Shown here in pieces: positions 13,095 to 24,984 of a stretch of 64,000 bases of DNA. The translations under genes were made by a program, and so were the position numbers. Numbering within the stretch: the first letter of the stretch is position 1; every line of letters starts with the position of its first letter. The notes under the pieces were generated by a model, which was not told the DNA's origin, made no database searches, and was given only the letters and a program-made list of their open reading frames with translations. The stretch is from Dactylonectria macrodidyma (taxonomy: Eukaryota; Ascomycota; Sordariomycetes; Hypocreales; Nectriaceae), in NCBI GenBank assembly GCA_020744425.1, contig JAGMUV010000011.1, forward strand, positions 930,001 through 994,000, written 5' to 3'.

Positions 13095-15059
13095 GAGCGT
13101 CGGTTTGGTCCCGAATTTGGGTGGCGGCCGATTTTGCCCAAGCTCTCTTCCCGATTTTAAAAGGTCACATCTGACCTCATGGACATTCCAATCTTACGGA
13201 AGTCCGAATTTGTTCGTTTATTGTTATTTGTTTTTAGAGATCTTTTTGCATCACAATGCATTGCATGAGGCGTTGGGCAGGGTACAGGACCCGGTCAGAT
13301 TTTACAGGCTCGACCCGAACAGGACCAGGGCGAGGAGATCGGGCCAGGATCACGGATGCATTCGAATTGGAGTTTGATATTTTTTGGTCTTTGAAGATGC
13401 ATTCATTGGCCTTAGACGAGCCGATGATAAGTCGTGCGAGCACAGACGTCTCGACATCCCCGGATGAACTGGCTTCACTGCCCACATGGCACAGGAATTG
13501 GAATGCATCAGGACGCCCAGGGCAGTCACTGAGCAAATAGATAGACGCAATGGTCAGCAATGACAGCGTACTGAAGTTGCTGAGAGAACACAATGTTGTG
13601 TCAATTGAATCACGTTGCCTCAAGGCAACAGGCAGTGACCTCATTTTACTGTCCACCATTTTTATGTGAAGTCTGCATTGGCGTGGGTTTTGATGAGCCT
13701 AGCAGCGATGAGGTGGGGTGAGAATGGATGGCTACGTTCTCTTGTGACTGAGGCATCTTGGGATTGAGCGATTGACGACGAGGGTGAGGAAGGAACGTGA
13801 AGATTTCAGTGACATTGCAGGAAAGGCAAGAATGGGCCAACCATGCCTGTCTGTGTCGCTATGGAGTGTCTTTCGTCATGATAAGTGCACAGTCAACAAA
13901 TGATTGATTACCGTGGCCATAGGGTAAGTCCGCAATGATGTGCTACGAAACATACGGTATCTCAGGAAATGGCCCATGTGGAGGTGTGTAAACCACTGCC
14001 CTGCGTAGTGTTGGGACATACTACGTAGTTAATTACTTCCAATGTTTACATGGTCGATAAAACAAGGACCAAGCACCAGAGATGGCTTTCCATCACTGGT
14101 GCTACGTCAGACGGATGGGTGGGTGAGGTGCAAGTCAAGCAATAGCGTGCGACAGAACACAATGCATGCTGCAGCCCGCCAGGAGAAGTCGAGGAACAAC
14201 ACAAACAATAAGGCGAGCAGCCTCGAATACCGTTTTTCACTCTCGTCAGCATCAGAAATCAGAAATAGCATCAATGATGGCCGGCTGCTCACAATAGATG
14301 ATGACCTATTGTTACCCGTCGTCAGCGTTTGGCGGATCGTATAAAATGCGCAGGTGCCAAACGGCAAGCAGTGCGCTAGGCCGCTTTCTCTCCACGGCAA
14401 CGCCATCTTGGGTGTTTCCCTGGCTGGCTGAGCTGGTGGAGCCGTGAGAAAGCCAATCAGGGCACCGCTCCTGCCCACTGCCACCGCCCCCACAGACGAC
14501 GGCACGGCAACCAGAATCCTGTTCCCTCGTCTTCTTGCCCCAGCCCAGCACCAAGGGAAGAAGAGAGTGAGAGAAGCCCAGCGCGAGAGCGACGAACCGA
14601 CCGACCAGGGCAGGATACACACTCGCTTTTTTATTCTTCCATCCATCATCTCAGCCTCATCGACGCCTCACTCTTCTTCCTGTCCCGCCCGTCCGCCTTT
14701 CGCTTAGCCGCCGTTTCCTCCCGTCAAGAAAGGGGGTTTTTCTGCGTAACCTCGACACGGCCGACAAACCACCGACGACAAATCCATCGACGACAAAGGG
14801 CCTGGCAACCCCCTCCCGGGACCTGCCCTTCCGTCGACTGGGTCGATTATATTCTTACGACTTCGTATCTCCGATTTCTCCTTGTCGTGTGTTGACAGCG
14901 TATTCGATCGCTTTTCCTTCTGGTTGCCGGCTCGGATAGACACGGCCACGTCGACGACGACGATTCGCGATTCTACCAGACCTTCAGCGCTGCTCCTGTC
15001 GCTCGTTGCATCCGCCCACCGACACTTGCTGAGCCCGTTGACGTGACGACTCGCCCATC
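13095..15059. other. Intergenic, cyclin 3' end to CHS7 leader
   Basis: No coding signal. The first few hundred bases are probably the 3' UTR of the cyclin. From about 14580 to 15059 the sequence becomes C/T-rich, with runs such as CCGCCGTTTCCTCCCG, typical of the long leader of a highly expressed fungal gene and attributed to CHS7. Short ORFs here overlap on both strands and are not credible. Confidence 0.55.
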
Positions 15060-16134
15060 ATGTCTGGCTTCGGCGACTTCACCTCCATCTGCGAGACGGC
15101 GCCGCTGCCGCTCTGCGCCTCCGTCGGCCCTGTGCTGAGCGCCAACGGTCGCGTCGGAATCGAGCCCGACTGCTACGCCAGGAACATTGAGTTGGCAAAC
15201 ACAATCATCTTCGAGGGCGCCGCGTCGGCCATGCACATCGTCGCCCTCGTCATGACCGTCGTCATGATCCTGCACGTCCGCTCCAAGTTCACCGCCGTTG
15301 GCCGCAAAGAAATCCTCAGCTTCTTCTACCTATACATGCTGCTCACCTGTGTGTCGCTCATCGTCGATGCCGGAGTCGCCCCCCCCGGCAGCGATCCTTA
15401 CCCGTACTTCGTTAGTATTCAAAACGGCCTCAGCAGCTCGGTCGTCACCTGTCTCCTCATCAATGGCTTTGTGGGTTTCCAACTGTACGAGGATGGCACG
15501 CCCTTGTCCGTTTGGATGATGCGCATCTGCTCCCTTGTCGCCTTCGCCATCAGCTTCCTGGTCTCGCTTGCTACCTTCAAGGGCTGGGCCGGTCTGGGTC
15601 CTACCAACACCGTCGGCCTTTTTGTTGTCCTGTATCTTTTGAACGCCATCCAGTTGTTCGTGTATGTTGCCATGCAAATCCTGCTGGTGACGAGGACGCT
15701 CCATGATCGCTGGCCCCTCGGTGATATCGCCTTTGGCATTTTCTTCTTTGTGGCAGGACAGGTTCTCCTGTATGCTTTCAGCAGCAAGATTTGCGTGGCC
15801 ATCAGCCACTATCTCGACGGTCTGTTCCTTGCGACGGTCTGCAACCTTCTCAGCGTCATGATGGTGTACAAGGTAAGTTTTGCCATCCAGGCGCCGGTCT
15901 GTAGTATTTGTACTTTGGGAAGTTCAGCTAACAATGGACTAGTACTGGGATTCTATCACCAAGGAGGATCTCGAATTCTCTGTAGGCACAAGGATGAACA
16001 ACTGGGAGGTTAAGGAGTTGTTGCCCGAGGACGAGCGAAGAGCTACCGTCTTCTCCGAGGACCCCTACGGCCAGTCAAGCGCCTACGACATGCCCTACTC
16101 ACCCGGGACGGCACGATACTCGACCAAGTACTAA
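15060..16134 (+). CDS. CHS7: Chitin synthase export chaperone Chs7
   Basis: ER membrane chaperone needed for chitin synthase III (Chs3-type) folding and exit from the ER. Two exons, 15060-15872 and 15943-16134, separated by a 70-bp intron with a GTAAGT donor, a GCTAAC branch point and a TAG acceptor; the join VYK/YWDSIT is in frame. The product is 334 aa, the usual length for the family. The N-terminus [19 protein letters not shown] is the characteristic Chs7 signature, followed by about seven hydrophobic spans between residues 50 and 270. The C-terminal cytosolic tail is polar ([12 protein letters not shown]) and ends in RYSTKY. A single gene, not in a cluster. It acts in the same cell-wall process as the Utr2-like gene near 59 kb. 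Confidence 0.95.
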
Positions 16135-16400
16135 GCTGCTCGGAAGTACGGCCGAACAGATTCGACACGTTTTTGATGAGACAGTTGCATTTCTTTTCTT
16201 TTTTTTCGATCCCACACGGGCGCCTGGTCTCATTACATGATGGCTGGGGAAATGCGCAAGCACGTGCATGGAATTTTTTTTTCACCTTTTTTTTTTTCTC
16301 GGGACTGTTGACATTGCATGGCGTTTGAAAGGATCATACCGAGAGTCGAGGCATAGGAAACCGGATGAAGTAAAACGGACTAGGCCGTGGTATAGGAGCC

Positions 16401-16443
16401 CAGGACCAGGACCAGGACCAGGACCGGGATCGGGACCGGAACC
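16401..16443. repeat. AGGACC hexanucleotide microsatellite
   Basis: About seven imperfect copies of AGGACC, changing to GGGACC/GGGATC at the right end. Downstream of CHS7, non-coding. Confidence 0.8.
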
Positions 16444-19400
16444 AAGAGAAGGGCATGAAGCAGAGACTCAAATAATATCTGGGGGTGTATTAATCGCGGG
16501 GGGAGGGGGGCCGGCACAAAGCACAAGCCTGTTAGTAGAGATTACCGACAATGCGCATATACACTGTACGTAGTATATAAAAAGCATCTATATACGTATA
16601 TCGGAACTAGACTATGGATAGTTGCTGGCACTTGTAAGCTTTCAGGAGTCCCAACCTAGAAAGCGCCGAGAGCGAGTGATAGTTAGCGAGGAGGAGCGCG
16701 TGATGTGACCGAATGCAGCTAAAGTATTAGAGCGCATGCAATAATCCAACCTAATGACACAACGCAGCGAGGGGGCTCAACCAACAGACGAAGGCCGGCG
16801 GGTTCCGATGGTGTGGTTCGCGCCGAGGAGGTAAAAGGTATGTAAGCACTGGGGTGAGGGGCCCAGTATCTGTTGGCTTGTTGGTTTGTTGGCTTGGTAT
16901 AGGCAGTTACTAGTGTGGCAAATGGATGATGGCGTACTTTTCGTCTGATTAGCAAGTTTGAGTGGGACATTTGAACCAATATGGTTCGCTAGGCCAAAGG
17001 CTCTCTGGGTTCGGCGACGCGAAAGGGGGGGAGCCCGAGAATCGGTTGACGGCGAGTGGGTTTGGGGGGCAATTATCTGCTCGGATATACAGAGAGAGCG
17101 AGCGTGCTGATACGAGACAAAAAGCCAAGGCAACCAGGAAGGTAGACATACATTAGACTACTAGGCGGCGGGGTTGAAAAGACTACTAGCAAGGTATCTT
17201 TTATTCCCTCTCACTTCCATTTAGTTTCCACTTGTTTCATTCGCTGGGGTTCGAGGCAGAGGGCAGAACTATCGTGCTACAAGCCCCAAAAATTGTCCCT
17301 TGGCGACGGTTGTTCCAGGGTGGGGCGCCACTTTGACAAGGGGGTTAGCTAGGAAGGGGGGCGTCTCCAAGGGCTAGAAATCAGCTCCTTCTGCGGCGTG
17401 CAGCTTTCCCGACGGCGTGTAGCTCTACTTGGGGTAGCACGGGCGTACCGAAACAGCCGCGAGCGCGAGCGCGGGCTCCCTCTTCGCATCTGGGGCTGGA
17501 GAGAGAGAGAAGAGACAAGCTGGATGTGCACCGAGAACATGGAAGCTTGGGGGGAGGGATGGGGAAGGGGGGGGAAGCAAACGGATTGACGCGCCGCGAT
17601 CCCGCATGGGCGAAACGGGCGTAAACCAACTGTGACTGATGAATGACTGATGATTGCACCCGGGGGCAGCCATTGACGAGAAATTCGTGACGTTTGTTGG
17701 GCGTGCCCCCTTCGTCGATCTTAGCTGCGGCGATAGATTGTTGAAAAGCGTTCCCAGAATCCTGCCGAGCTCAGATGTAGACAGTGTGCATTTCTCTCTC
17801 TGTTTCTGTCTCTCATTTTTTCCATTGCGTCTCCGTCTCGTCTCCTTCCTCCGCGTCTCGTCTCCTCCGCGTTTTATCATCGCCCGGGTCAGCAACCAGC
17901 CGTTGTCATCATCAGTCATCGGCTGTAGGAGCGTAGCGCCCCTCAGGTACACGCGCGCCGGACATCGTATTCGTCCGCGTTTGGGAACATGGGGGGTTCA
18001 CTTTCCTTTTACGTACAAATGGCTATGGTCTCGCAAAGAAAGCCAGAAAGATACCTAAGATGGGGTATACCTTAATGATGCGCGGGCCAACAACCTTACC
18101 CGAGCGGCGGCCAGTGACGTTGTTGTGCGCAAATATCTACTACAGGCGGACAGTAACCAGGGCAGGGGTGGTGTCACGGGTTAAGAGGAAATTCACTAAT
18201 CACTAATCTCGAGGCCGGCGGCCCCATTGTAATGCTTCCCTTCCTTTCGTATCGCTGCTGCATCGCACTGTACGTAGGATTCCATGTCATGAGTTGCGTA
18301 TCTTCTGTGCAAAGTACTGTACATGCATGCATACTTTGCGTCTCTCAGGCCTCTCTCGGCTTGGGGACAGGGCAATTAGCACCCTACCTAATCAATCAAT
18401 GGCAAGGTTATCTCTTCTTCATTCGAGCTTGTTTCTCCGTCACCACCCTCCCTTGCCTTTGGCTCTCAGCTCGAGCAATTTCACATTTTGCTTGTGTCTT
18501 CGCTGCTCGGGACTATTTGGAGCCGCCACGAGGGAGTCTAGTGAGGTAACCGCAAGTGACATTCCCGCCCTGGTCTCACCCTGTCTGCCCATGAGCTTTT
18601 TTATTTTTTAATCTGTCCCTGGGGCGCCCCGTGCTCGGGTTGCCTCATTCCCCCTTCCACCCCCCGCTGCATAGTCGAGAAGCACGTGATGGTACGCTAG
18701 TGCACAACGGGGAAGGGGAGAGAGAAGGGGGAGGGGCGCCAGGCGGGCAGGGGAGCAGGGATGGGTAGCGGGGAGGCCTGGGTTTGTTCGAGGTCGGAGG
18801 GATAATAAGTTATGGATTCTGCTTTTCGGCCCCAGGTGGTGTACGAAAATACCCTGCCTTGCGGGCGGTGACCATTGCGGTGTCTGACGACTGGGAATAA
18901 CTCGGTTGGTTGGTAGTAGGCATGTTGGCAAGTTCGGAAGTGGTGTGTGGTACTGTACTTGAGGTACATTGGTGGGTGCGAGGTCAGGAATTTTTCTCCC
19001 CTTCTCACTCTTTTAGTCTTTTCCTTACTTGTTCTTATTTCCTGTTGGCGTTGATTGGCTCGCAGAGGGGCGTGTGTGTGTCGGCCACAATGTTGCAGTG
19101 GCAGTGTTAAGAGCCCTTTGTATCCGTACTTGCCAGTCAAGGGTATGCGGAAAGATCTGAAAAGTAGTATCCGTCTTGAGTAAGAGCCTCGCCGTCCCAG
19201 AGATCAATACCCTAGCCTGCCTGACTAGGCACGAGCATGGACGCCATGATCAATCGATTAATGCAAAAGGGCAAGGCGTCGCCTGCATTCCAGCGCCCCG
19301 CCCAATCATGCGCCTCCTCTGCGACAGGTGGAATAGCTCCGAGCAAGCGAGGCGGCCGTTCACGTCTTCCACTTATTCACGGCGCCGAGTCCAACGAATG

Positions 19401-20547
19401 TCTCGGACTGGTTGAATATACGGGAACGAAGCTAGTTTGTACTTCATAGGCATGTGTGCGAAGTAGTGGATGTACATAGTACTGCTACTCTGCATTGTGG
19501 TGTGGCGCGCCGTCTTGTAATTTGGTCCCTGACCCAGTATTTGCGCCGCCTTCTTCATTCACTCCAAATCATTGTCCCTCGTCTGACCCAGTGCGTTGGT
19601 TCGCGACGTAGACTTGACACACGTACATGGACTTATGGTTTTTTTTTTTTCCAATTTTTTTTTTAACTCTCCCCTACCAACCCAATCCAATCTAACCCGT
19701 CCTTAGGAGATACCTTCTATCCTTTCCTCCGCTTCTCCCCTCCCTCCCCTTCCTCGACCTTTTTCCCCTTCGCACAATCTCTCACGCGCGCGCTCTCGCT
19801 CATTCCCTCTTTCCTCTCCATCGTCCGAGCGCCATTCCCCCAAGGTGTGTCGCCCGCCTACAGTACCAGCTACAGTACCTTAGCATTAAGGCACCTATCT
19901 TTCCTTCTGTTTCCTCACTCTCTCTCTCGCTCCGCTCCAACCCCATCTCATCATCTCCACTCAGCGCCGTTTCCCCATTCCGCATACATATTTCTTTTCC
20001 GTCTCCTGCCGCTTGTTTTCGCCCTGGATACATTCGGCCTATTCGGAAGCGGCCCATCCAGTGACCGACGTCAACGGAGACCCACGGCGGTCGTGCAACG
20101 TTTCACACACGTGTTTCTGCCACGGTCTGTCCTGTGCATTGGGAACTGAGACTATTCATCTCTATCTGGCACCACCTTGTTGATCGCCATCCCGTGCATT
20201 CGTCTTGTGGCAGTTCAGCTTCGACATTTGTTCTTTTCTTGTCGCGTACCCGCGTTCCTTGGCCCAGATCAGGAATCAGAACATTGCAGAACCGACAGCC
20301 AGGCTTCTCCTGCAGGGGGGGCTGCGCACTAGTGGGCTTATTCGCCTGAAGGAGGGGGCGTGCACAGCGAATTCAGTTGTTGGCTTGCGGCGGATTCCAA
20401 GACACGCCATCGCGCTCGCTCGCATCGCATTCGACAACGCCAAGCCAAAAGGACGACAGCCAGCGGACCGGGCGAAGGGTGCGCAATCCTGCGCTTTGGC
20501 GCTTCCAGCGGGAAACTTTTGGGCTGAGGAATCTCCTAATTGATTGA

Positions 20548-20574
20548 TCCTCTTCTGATCCTGATCCTGATCCT
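20548..20574. repeat. GATCCT tandem repeat
   Basis: About four copies of a CTGATC hexamer unit, the first degenerate, about 570 bp upstream of the DUF3716 start codon and probably within its leader or promoter. Confidence 0.7.
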
Positions 20575-21136
20575 CAACAAGATTTCGACAAGACACCTCG
20601 CTAGGGTTTCGATCCTCAGCCTCTTCCTCTCTCTCCCCCTCCACCACCTTCTTGACATCAGCAGCCTCGCTTCAATCACTGATCACCTCGGCGTCCACTT
20701 TTCCTGCTGAGCCGCCGCCCCACGGCCCACGGCTCACGGCTCACGGCCCACGATCACACCTCGATCACACCCACGTCGCTCACCCGAAGGCGAGGTCCTT
20801 ATTTCGGCCCTCGGACCATCGCCTTGGAGCTCGCTGCTATAGGGTCGATTCCTCCGACGGATCTGGCCTCTGTCGGTGTCTTTGACCAGGGGTCTATTTA
20901 AGCGATTAAGAGAATAGGGACTAGACACTGTGGATCGACGCCAATATTAGCAACCCACTTCCAACCGCAACTACAAACGCACCCAGCAATTTCGCCCAAG
21001 CTGGCAATACCATACGACGCAATAGGAAATCACGTGCACTCTGGCGACCAACACACACCCACCTCGCATTGTGGACCACTAACACCGTCTTGTTAACATC
21101 TCTTAAACATCCATCACATCTACTATCCAGCCCGGC

Positions 21137-24018
21137 ATGGCGTCTGCCGAGGAACTGGCTGCATGGGATGCCCTCCCCATTGAGGAGCACCATTCAGTCT
21201 GGGACGAAACAGAGCGCAACTTTTGGGCCAACCAGGAACGCCAAAATGCAGCACTGGACAAGGACGCCGAACAGAGCTACCACAAGACGGTCACCGACGC
21301 AAAGGTGGAACTGAGCAACTTGACCGGACGTCGTAGTCAACTTGCCGAATCTCAAGTTCGACTAAGTAGAGAGCTCGCCAAAGTTGAAGAAGAGCTCGCT
21401 CGCGTTTCACAAGCATGTGACGAAGGGGCCGAGCGCCTAAACAGGACCGAGCAAGAGTACCGCGATGGGCAGCAGGCGCGCTTGGAGTCACGGCAAAAGG
21501 TGAGGAAAACTATGCGCCGTTTCTTCAAGGAAAAGAGAGGCGAGGACCCCGATGCAGAGGACCCTGAAGATATTCGATTGGAACGCCCAGCGCCAGTCGA
21601 GGAAGAGCCCGCTCTCCCTCCACACACCAACGGAACTGCCCCCTCCGAGAGGGACGTCCAGCCGGATACTCCCGTTGTGGAAGACACGAGGATGAACGAT
21701 GTTGGGGATCAAAACGAAGTCCCTCAACCCCAACGGAGTCAACCGTACGACAAGACAGGACTGGATGTCATGGTGGACGTCGTTGACGCTGATGGCAATG
21801 TGATTGGTCCGGTAGAACGCATCGAGCCATGGAACCAGTGGGTTGAGGCCATCCAGGACATCGAGATCCGAAGGCCCGTCAAGATACGGCGCGGTCGTCG
21901 CTTTAACGAAGCGCATCTCTCGACTATTTACGAACGCACCGAAGCCAAGGGAGTCAAGTGGCTATCCTGCATGATCCAAGCCACTGGTGAAATTCAGACG
22001 AAGCGATGCCAGTCGTGCGACAAGAACCAAGGCGCATTCGACGACTGCATCATTGTCGGTGGCGATCTCTTCCAAAAGTGCGGCAATTGTGAATGGAACC
22101 GCCAGGGTTGCCACGGTGCTTCTGGGGACGTCATTGATGTACCAATGGCGAAGAGACGGTACCGTCAACGGAAGGAAGCTGAGGGTCTCCAAGATAGCCC
22201 GCCTCACCGAGAGCGAGAGCCTCAAGTGGTTGAGATTCTCCCTCGACCTCAACCCGACGTACAACATACTGAAAGGCCAATAATTTCTCCTCTTCGACAT
22301 CCCCTCCCTGCGCCTCACTACGGACATCCGCCTCCCCATCACCACGCTGCTCTTGCACCTCTGCCTCTCTTGGCCCCTCAGCCGATACAGCCGGACAAAG
22401 CGCAGCCTAGTACTGAGGTCGACATGCCAGCGAAGGATGGGCCGTTATTCAATGGCAATGGCAGCCAAATAGTCCGCGAGCCCGAGCAGATGCCGACTCC
22501 CCAGGAGTACCGAGGCACCCCAGGCTTCACACCTGCCAATGCCCGAAGTAGGCCTCCTTCTGCTGACCGCCCTACACCGACGTCGATGCACATCGAGCCC
22601 TCTCCTCAACCTACTGAGTCGCCCTCCGAGGAGCCCTTGGAGGAAATCACAAAAGACAACCTGGTTCTCAGGGACAATGGCGTTGTTTATACCTTCCCCG
22701 AATGCGTCCAGGGCGTACCGCTGGTTAAGATTGACGAAAACCATCCATACTGGGAGCCTAATTGGCCGAATGTACGAAAATTGATTGAGCCTCAGTTGGC
22801 CAAATGGCGAGAGAAACACCAGACAGCAATTGAGGCCGGCCCAAAGCAAGAGAAGGGTGGCTCTTCCAAGTACCAGATTGGAAGGCAGGTCAACCGAGGT
22901 TTGAAGATTCTCGAGTTTCTCGAAGACGGCGAAATCAGCCCGTACCAGCTTCTCGGCAAAAAGTTCATACAGTCTGGAAAGGGTGGTATCTGCTCATATG
23001 ACACTCTTTTCCGACTCTCAGAAACTATGTCAGAGTTGGCCAAGTTTAAGCTGGATATTAAGGCAATTGACTGGATGCGACACAGACTGTACGAGCTGAG
23101 CATCGCCGAAGGCCCCAGCTTCAACCTGCCTAGAACCATTCACGACTTTTACCACGACCCCAAACTCACGGCCCTCCGCTACAAGCACGGTTTTAAGAAC
23201 ATTGGCCGACCATCAGGGATGAAGACGAGCCGTCACAGCCTTGGCAGCCCGAATAGCACTCCTAAGCCTCTCAAGAAACGCAAGAGCATGCACTCTCTCG
23301 CTAGCACCCCGCGCGATATGTCTTACGTCGATCACTCACCCCTCGCGACACAAATGGCTCTTCCTCCCGACAGCGCCTTCGGTGCCCATCTCCAGAAGCG
23401 TCCCAAGATTTTGTCGCCTGCTCCTATGCCTGTTCATGATGAATTCGAGGTCGCCAACTACTCCGATGCCGACTCTTGGAGCGGCGAGCGTATTGGGAGG
23501 AGGGACTACCGCCTCTACCAGGTTAAGTCGCGCCTGTACACAAGCTCCACACATGTGACACAGTACTGGTCCTGGATGGAGGATGACCAGTCGTTCGAGC
23601 ATCAAGTCCTCAAGAGCGTACGCCCAGCAACCTGGGGGGTTCACAAGGATCCTATTGATTTCCATGTGACCCTGGCAGATGTTGCCCAGGTAGTGTGGAA
23701 CATTGAGGCCCTGCGCATCCACATCTTTATGCGCACCGACGGCTCCGTGCTCGCTAAGAAGGACGGGCAACTTCGGGGCGACCTCATGGCCGCATTCAAG
23801 CGAGAGCAAACTATGCGACGATTTCTGAAATTTTGCCGCGACAAAGGCGTCAGGATGTTAAAGGCTACCACGTGAGTACCCTTCCCGAGGATGACTGTAT
23901 GTACTACATCTATGCTAACGGTAATGATAGTGAGGAGCTCGACTACCGCTGGCTGCATATGCACTCAGAACAGCTGCCAGACAAGAATGGAAAGCCCAGC
24001 GAGGATCTGCTGGCCTAG
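21137..24018 (+). CDS. DUF3716 cysteine-rich protein, possibly nuclear
   Basis: Function unknown. Exons 21137-23871 and 23931-24018 are joined across a 59-bp intron (GTGAGT donor, GCTAACG branch point, GATAG acceptor) to give 940 aa. Residues about 45-130 form a long charged coiled coil (RELAKVEEELARV). Residues 258-330 match the fungal DUF3716 family: a compact set of cysteines at 278, 291, 294, 304, 315, 318 and 325 (pattern RCQSCDKNQGAFDDC, FQKCGNCEWNRQGC), which suggests a zinc-binding fold. Residues 340-540 are Pro-rich and disordered. A second ordered block at about 545-710 (VVYTFPECVQGVPLV onward) has no family I can name. Basic patches such as PLKKRKSMH are candidate nuclear signals. 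DUF3716 proteins are often fungal-specific and linked to chromatin or transcription by annotation only; that role is inference. Convergent with the BRCT gene. Confidence 0.85.
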
Positions 24019-24984
24019 CTGTCCCTTCCCGAAAAGGCATAATCCCCTTCTGACCGGAGCTCTCCCCTCCGGTGCAGAGTAAATACTCACCGAGAACGCC
24101 CAACAACGGCTTTCCTCTCTAGATTGAGGTGTCATTATGGGTCAAATATACGGTATCTAATACTTATTAACCGGATTCAGACTATTGGGACTGGTCGGCG
24201 CCTCATCTTGGAAGACATTCACCATTCGTGTCTGAGGGGCTTTTCACTTTACGACACAAGCACACTACAGAACGGCTTTTAGGCCGATATTTTCACTGTA
24301 CAACCATGTATTTTCTTTTTGGTCTCGCACCGTCTCACCTCGTTCCAGTCTCGTACCCAGCGCGGGAGAACCGAGAACTGCAGGGACGCGATGATGGGGA
24401 AGTGAAGACATTTGCCGCGCAGGCACCTAGAGGGTGTAATGGACGATGGCGGTACAAATACGCGCCTTGGTCGTTTTCTTTTTCACAATCGGCATTACTA
24501 CCTTTTTTTTATATTCGCAGCTTCTTTTATTCCCCCTTTTTTTATATATCCACTCATAGAGGGGACCGTTTAGTCCCCACCTGCCAACACTGGACGGGAG
24601 AGTCGAGACGAATGGTCATGGGTTTTGACACTGGCATGGCATGGACGCTATAGGGAGAAAACGGTACATCGGTGCTATCATGATTTGACCGGGTGGATGG
24701 ATGGGACATGGGAAGAACAAAGTTGGGTGCTTGTACATTGGGAAGGAAGTAAATGAGAGCTTTCGTTATATTCGTAATAGGCTTCGATGCCGTCTTCTCT
24801 TGGGTGCAAAACTGGGTATTTACCCTGACTACATTAGATACATGATGATATAATTTCCTCGCCGAACCGACCAAACCAGTTCTCTGGGCCCTTAAACAAA
24901 ACTCCGTAGGTGAAACACGGTGCAAATATGCCGAATTCTCTCAAGAGTCCCACAGTAAACCATCCTTTTGCACACATCATCCCG
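24019..24984. other. Convergent 3' region between the DUF3716 gene and DPB11
   Basis: About 970 bp shared by two converging transcripts. T-rich stretches around 24480-24550 could serve as polyadenylation regions. No coding signal. Confidence 0.55.

Larger units (their letters stand above)
16135..21136. other. Gene-poor 5-kb interval before the DUF3716 gene
   Basis: No ORF here has coding character. It holds the CHS7 3' UTR, a 6-bp microsatellite (16401-16443), T-rich tracts near 16270 and 19640, and from about 19670 a C/T-rich stretch (CTCTCTCTCGCTC-type) that looks like the promoter and leader of the DUF3716 gene. A GATCCT repeat lies at 20548-20574. Candidate ORFs (for example 175 codons on the minus strand at 17425-17952) consist of simple Ser/Arg/Pro-rich sequence and are judged to be chance. 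Confidence 0.55.

Noticed and set aside
17425..17952. 175-codon minus-strand ORF
   Set aside because: Low-complexity Arg/Ser/Pro composition arising from simple-sequence DNA; no domain.
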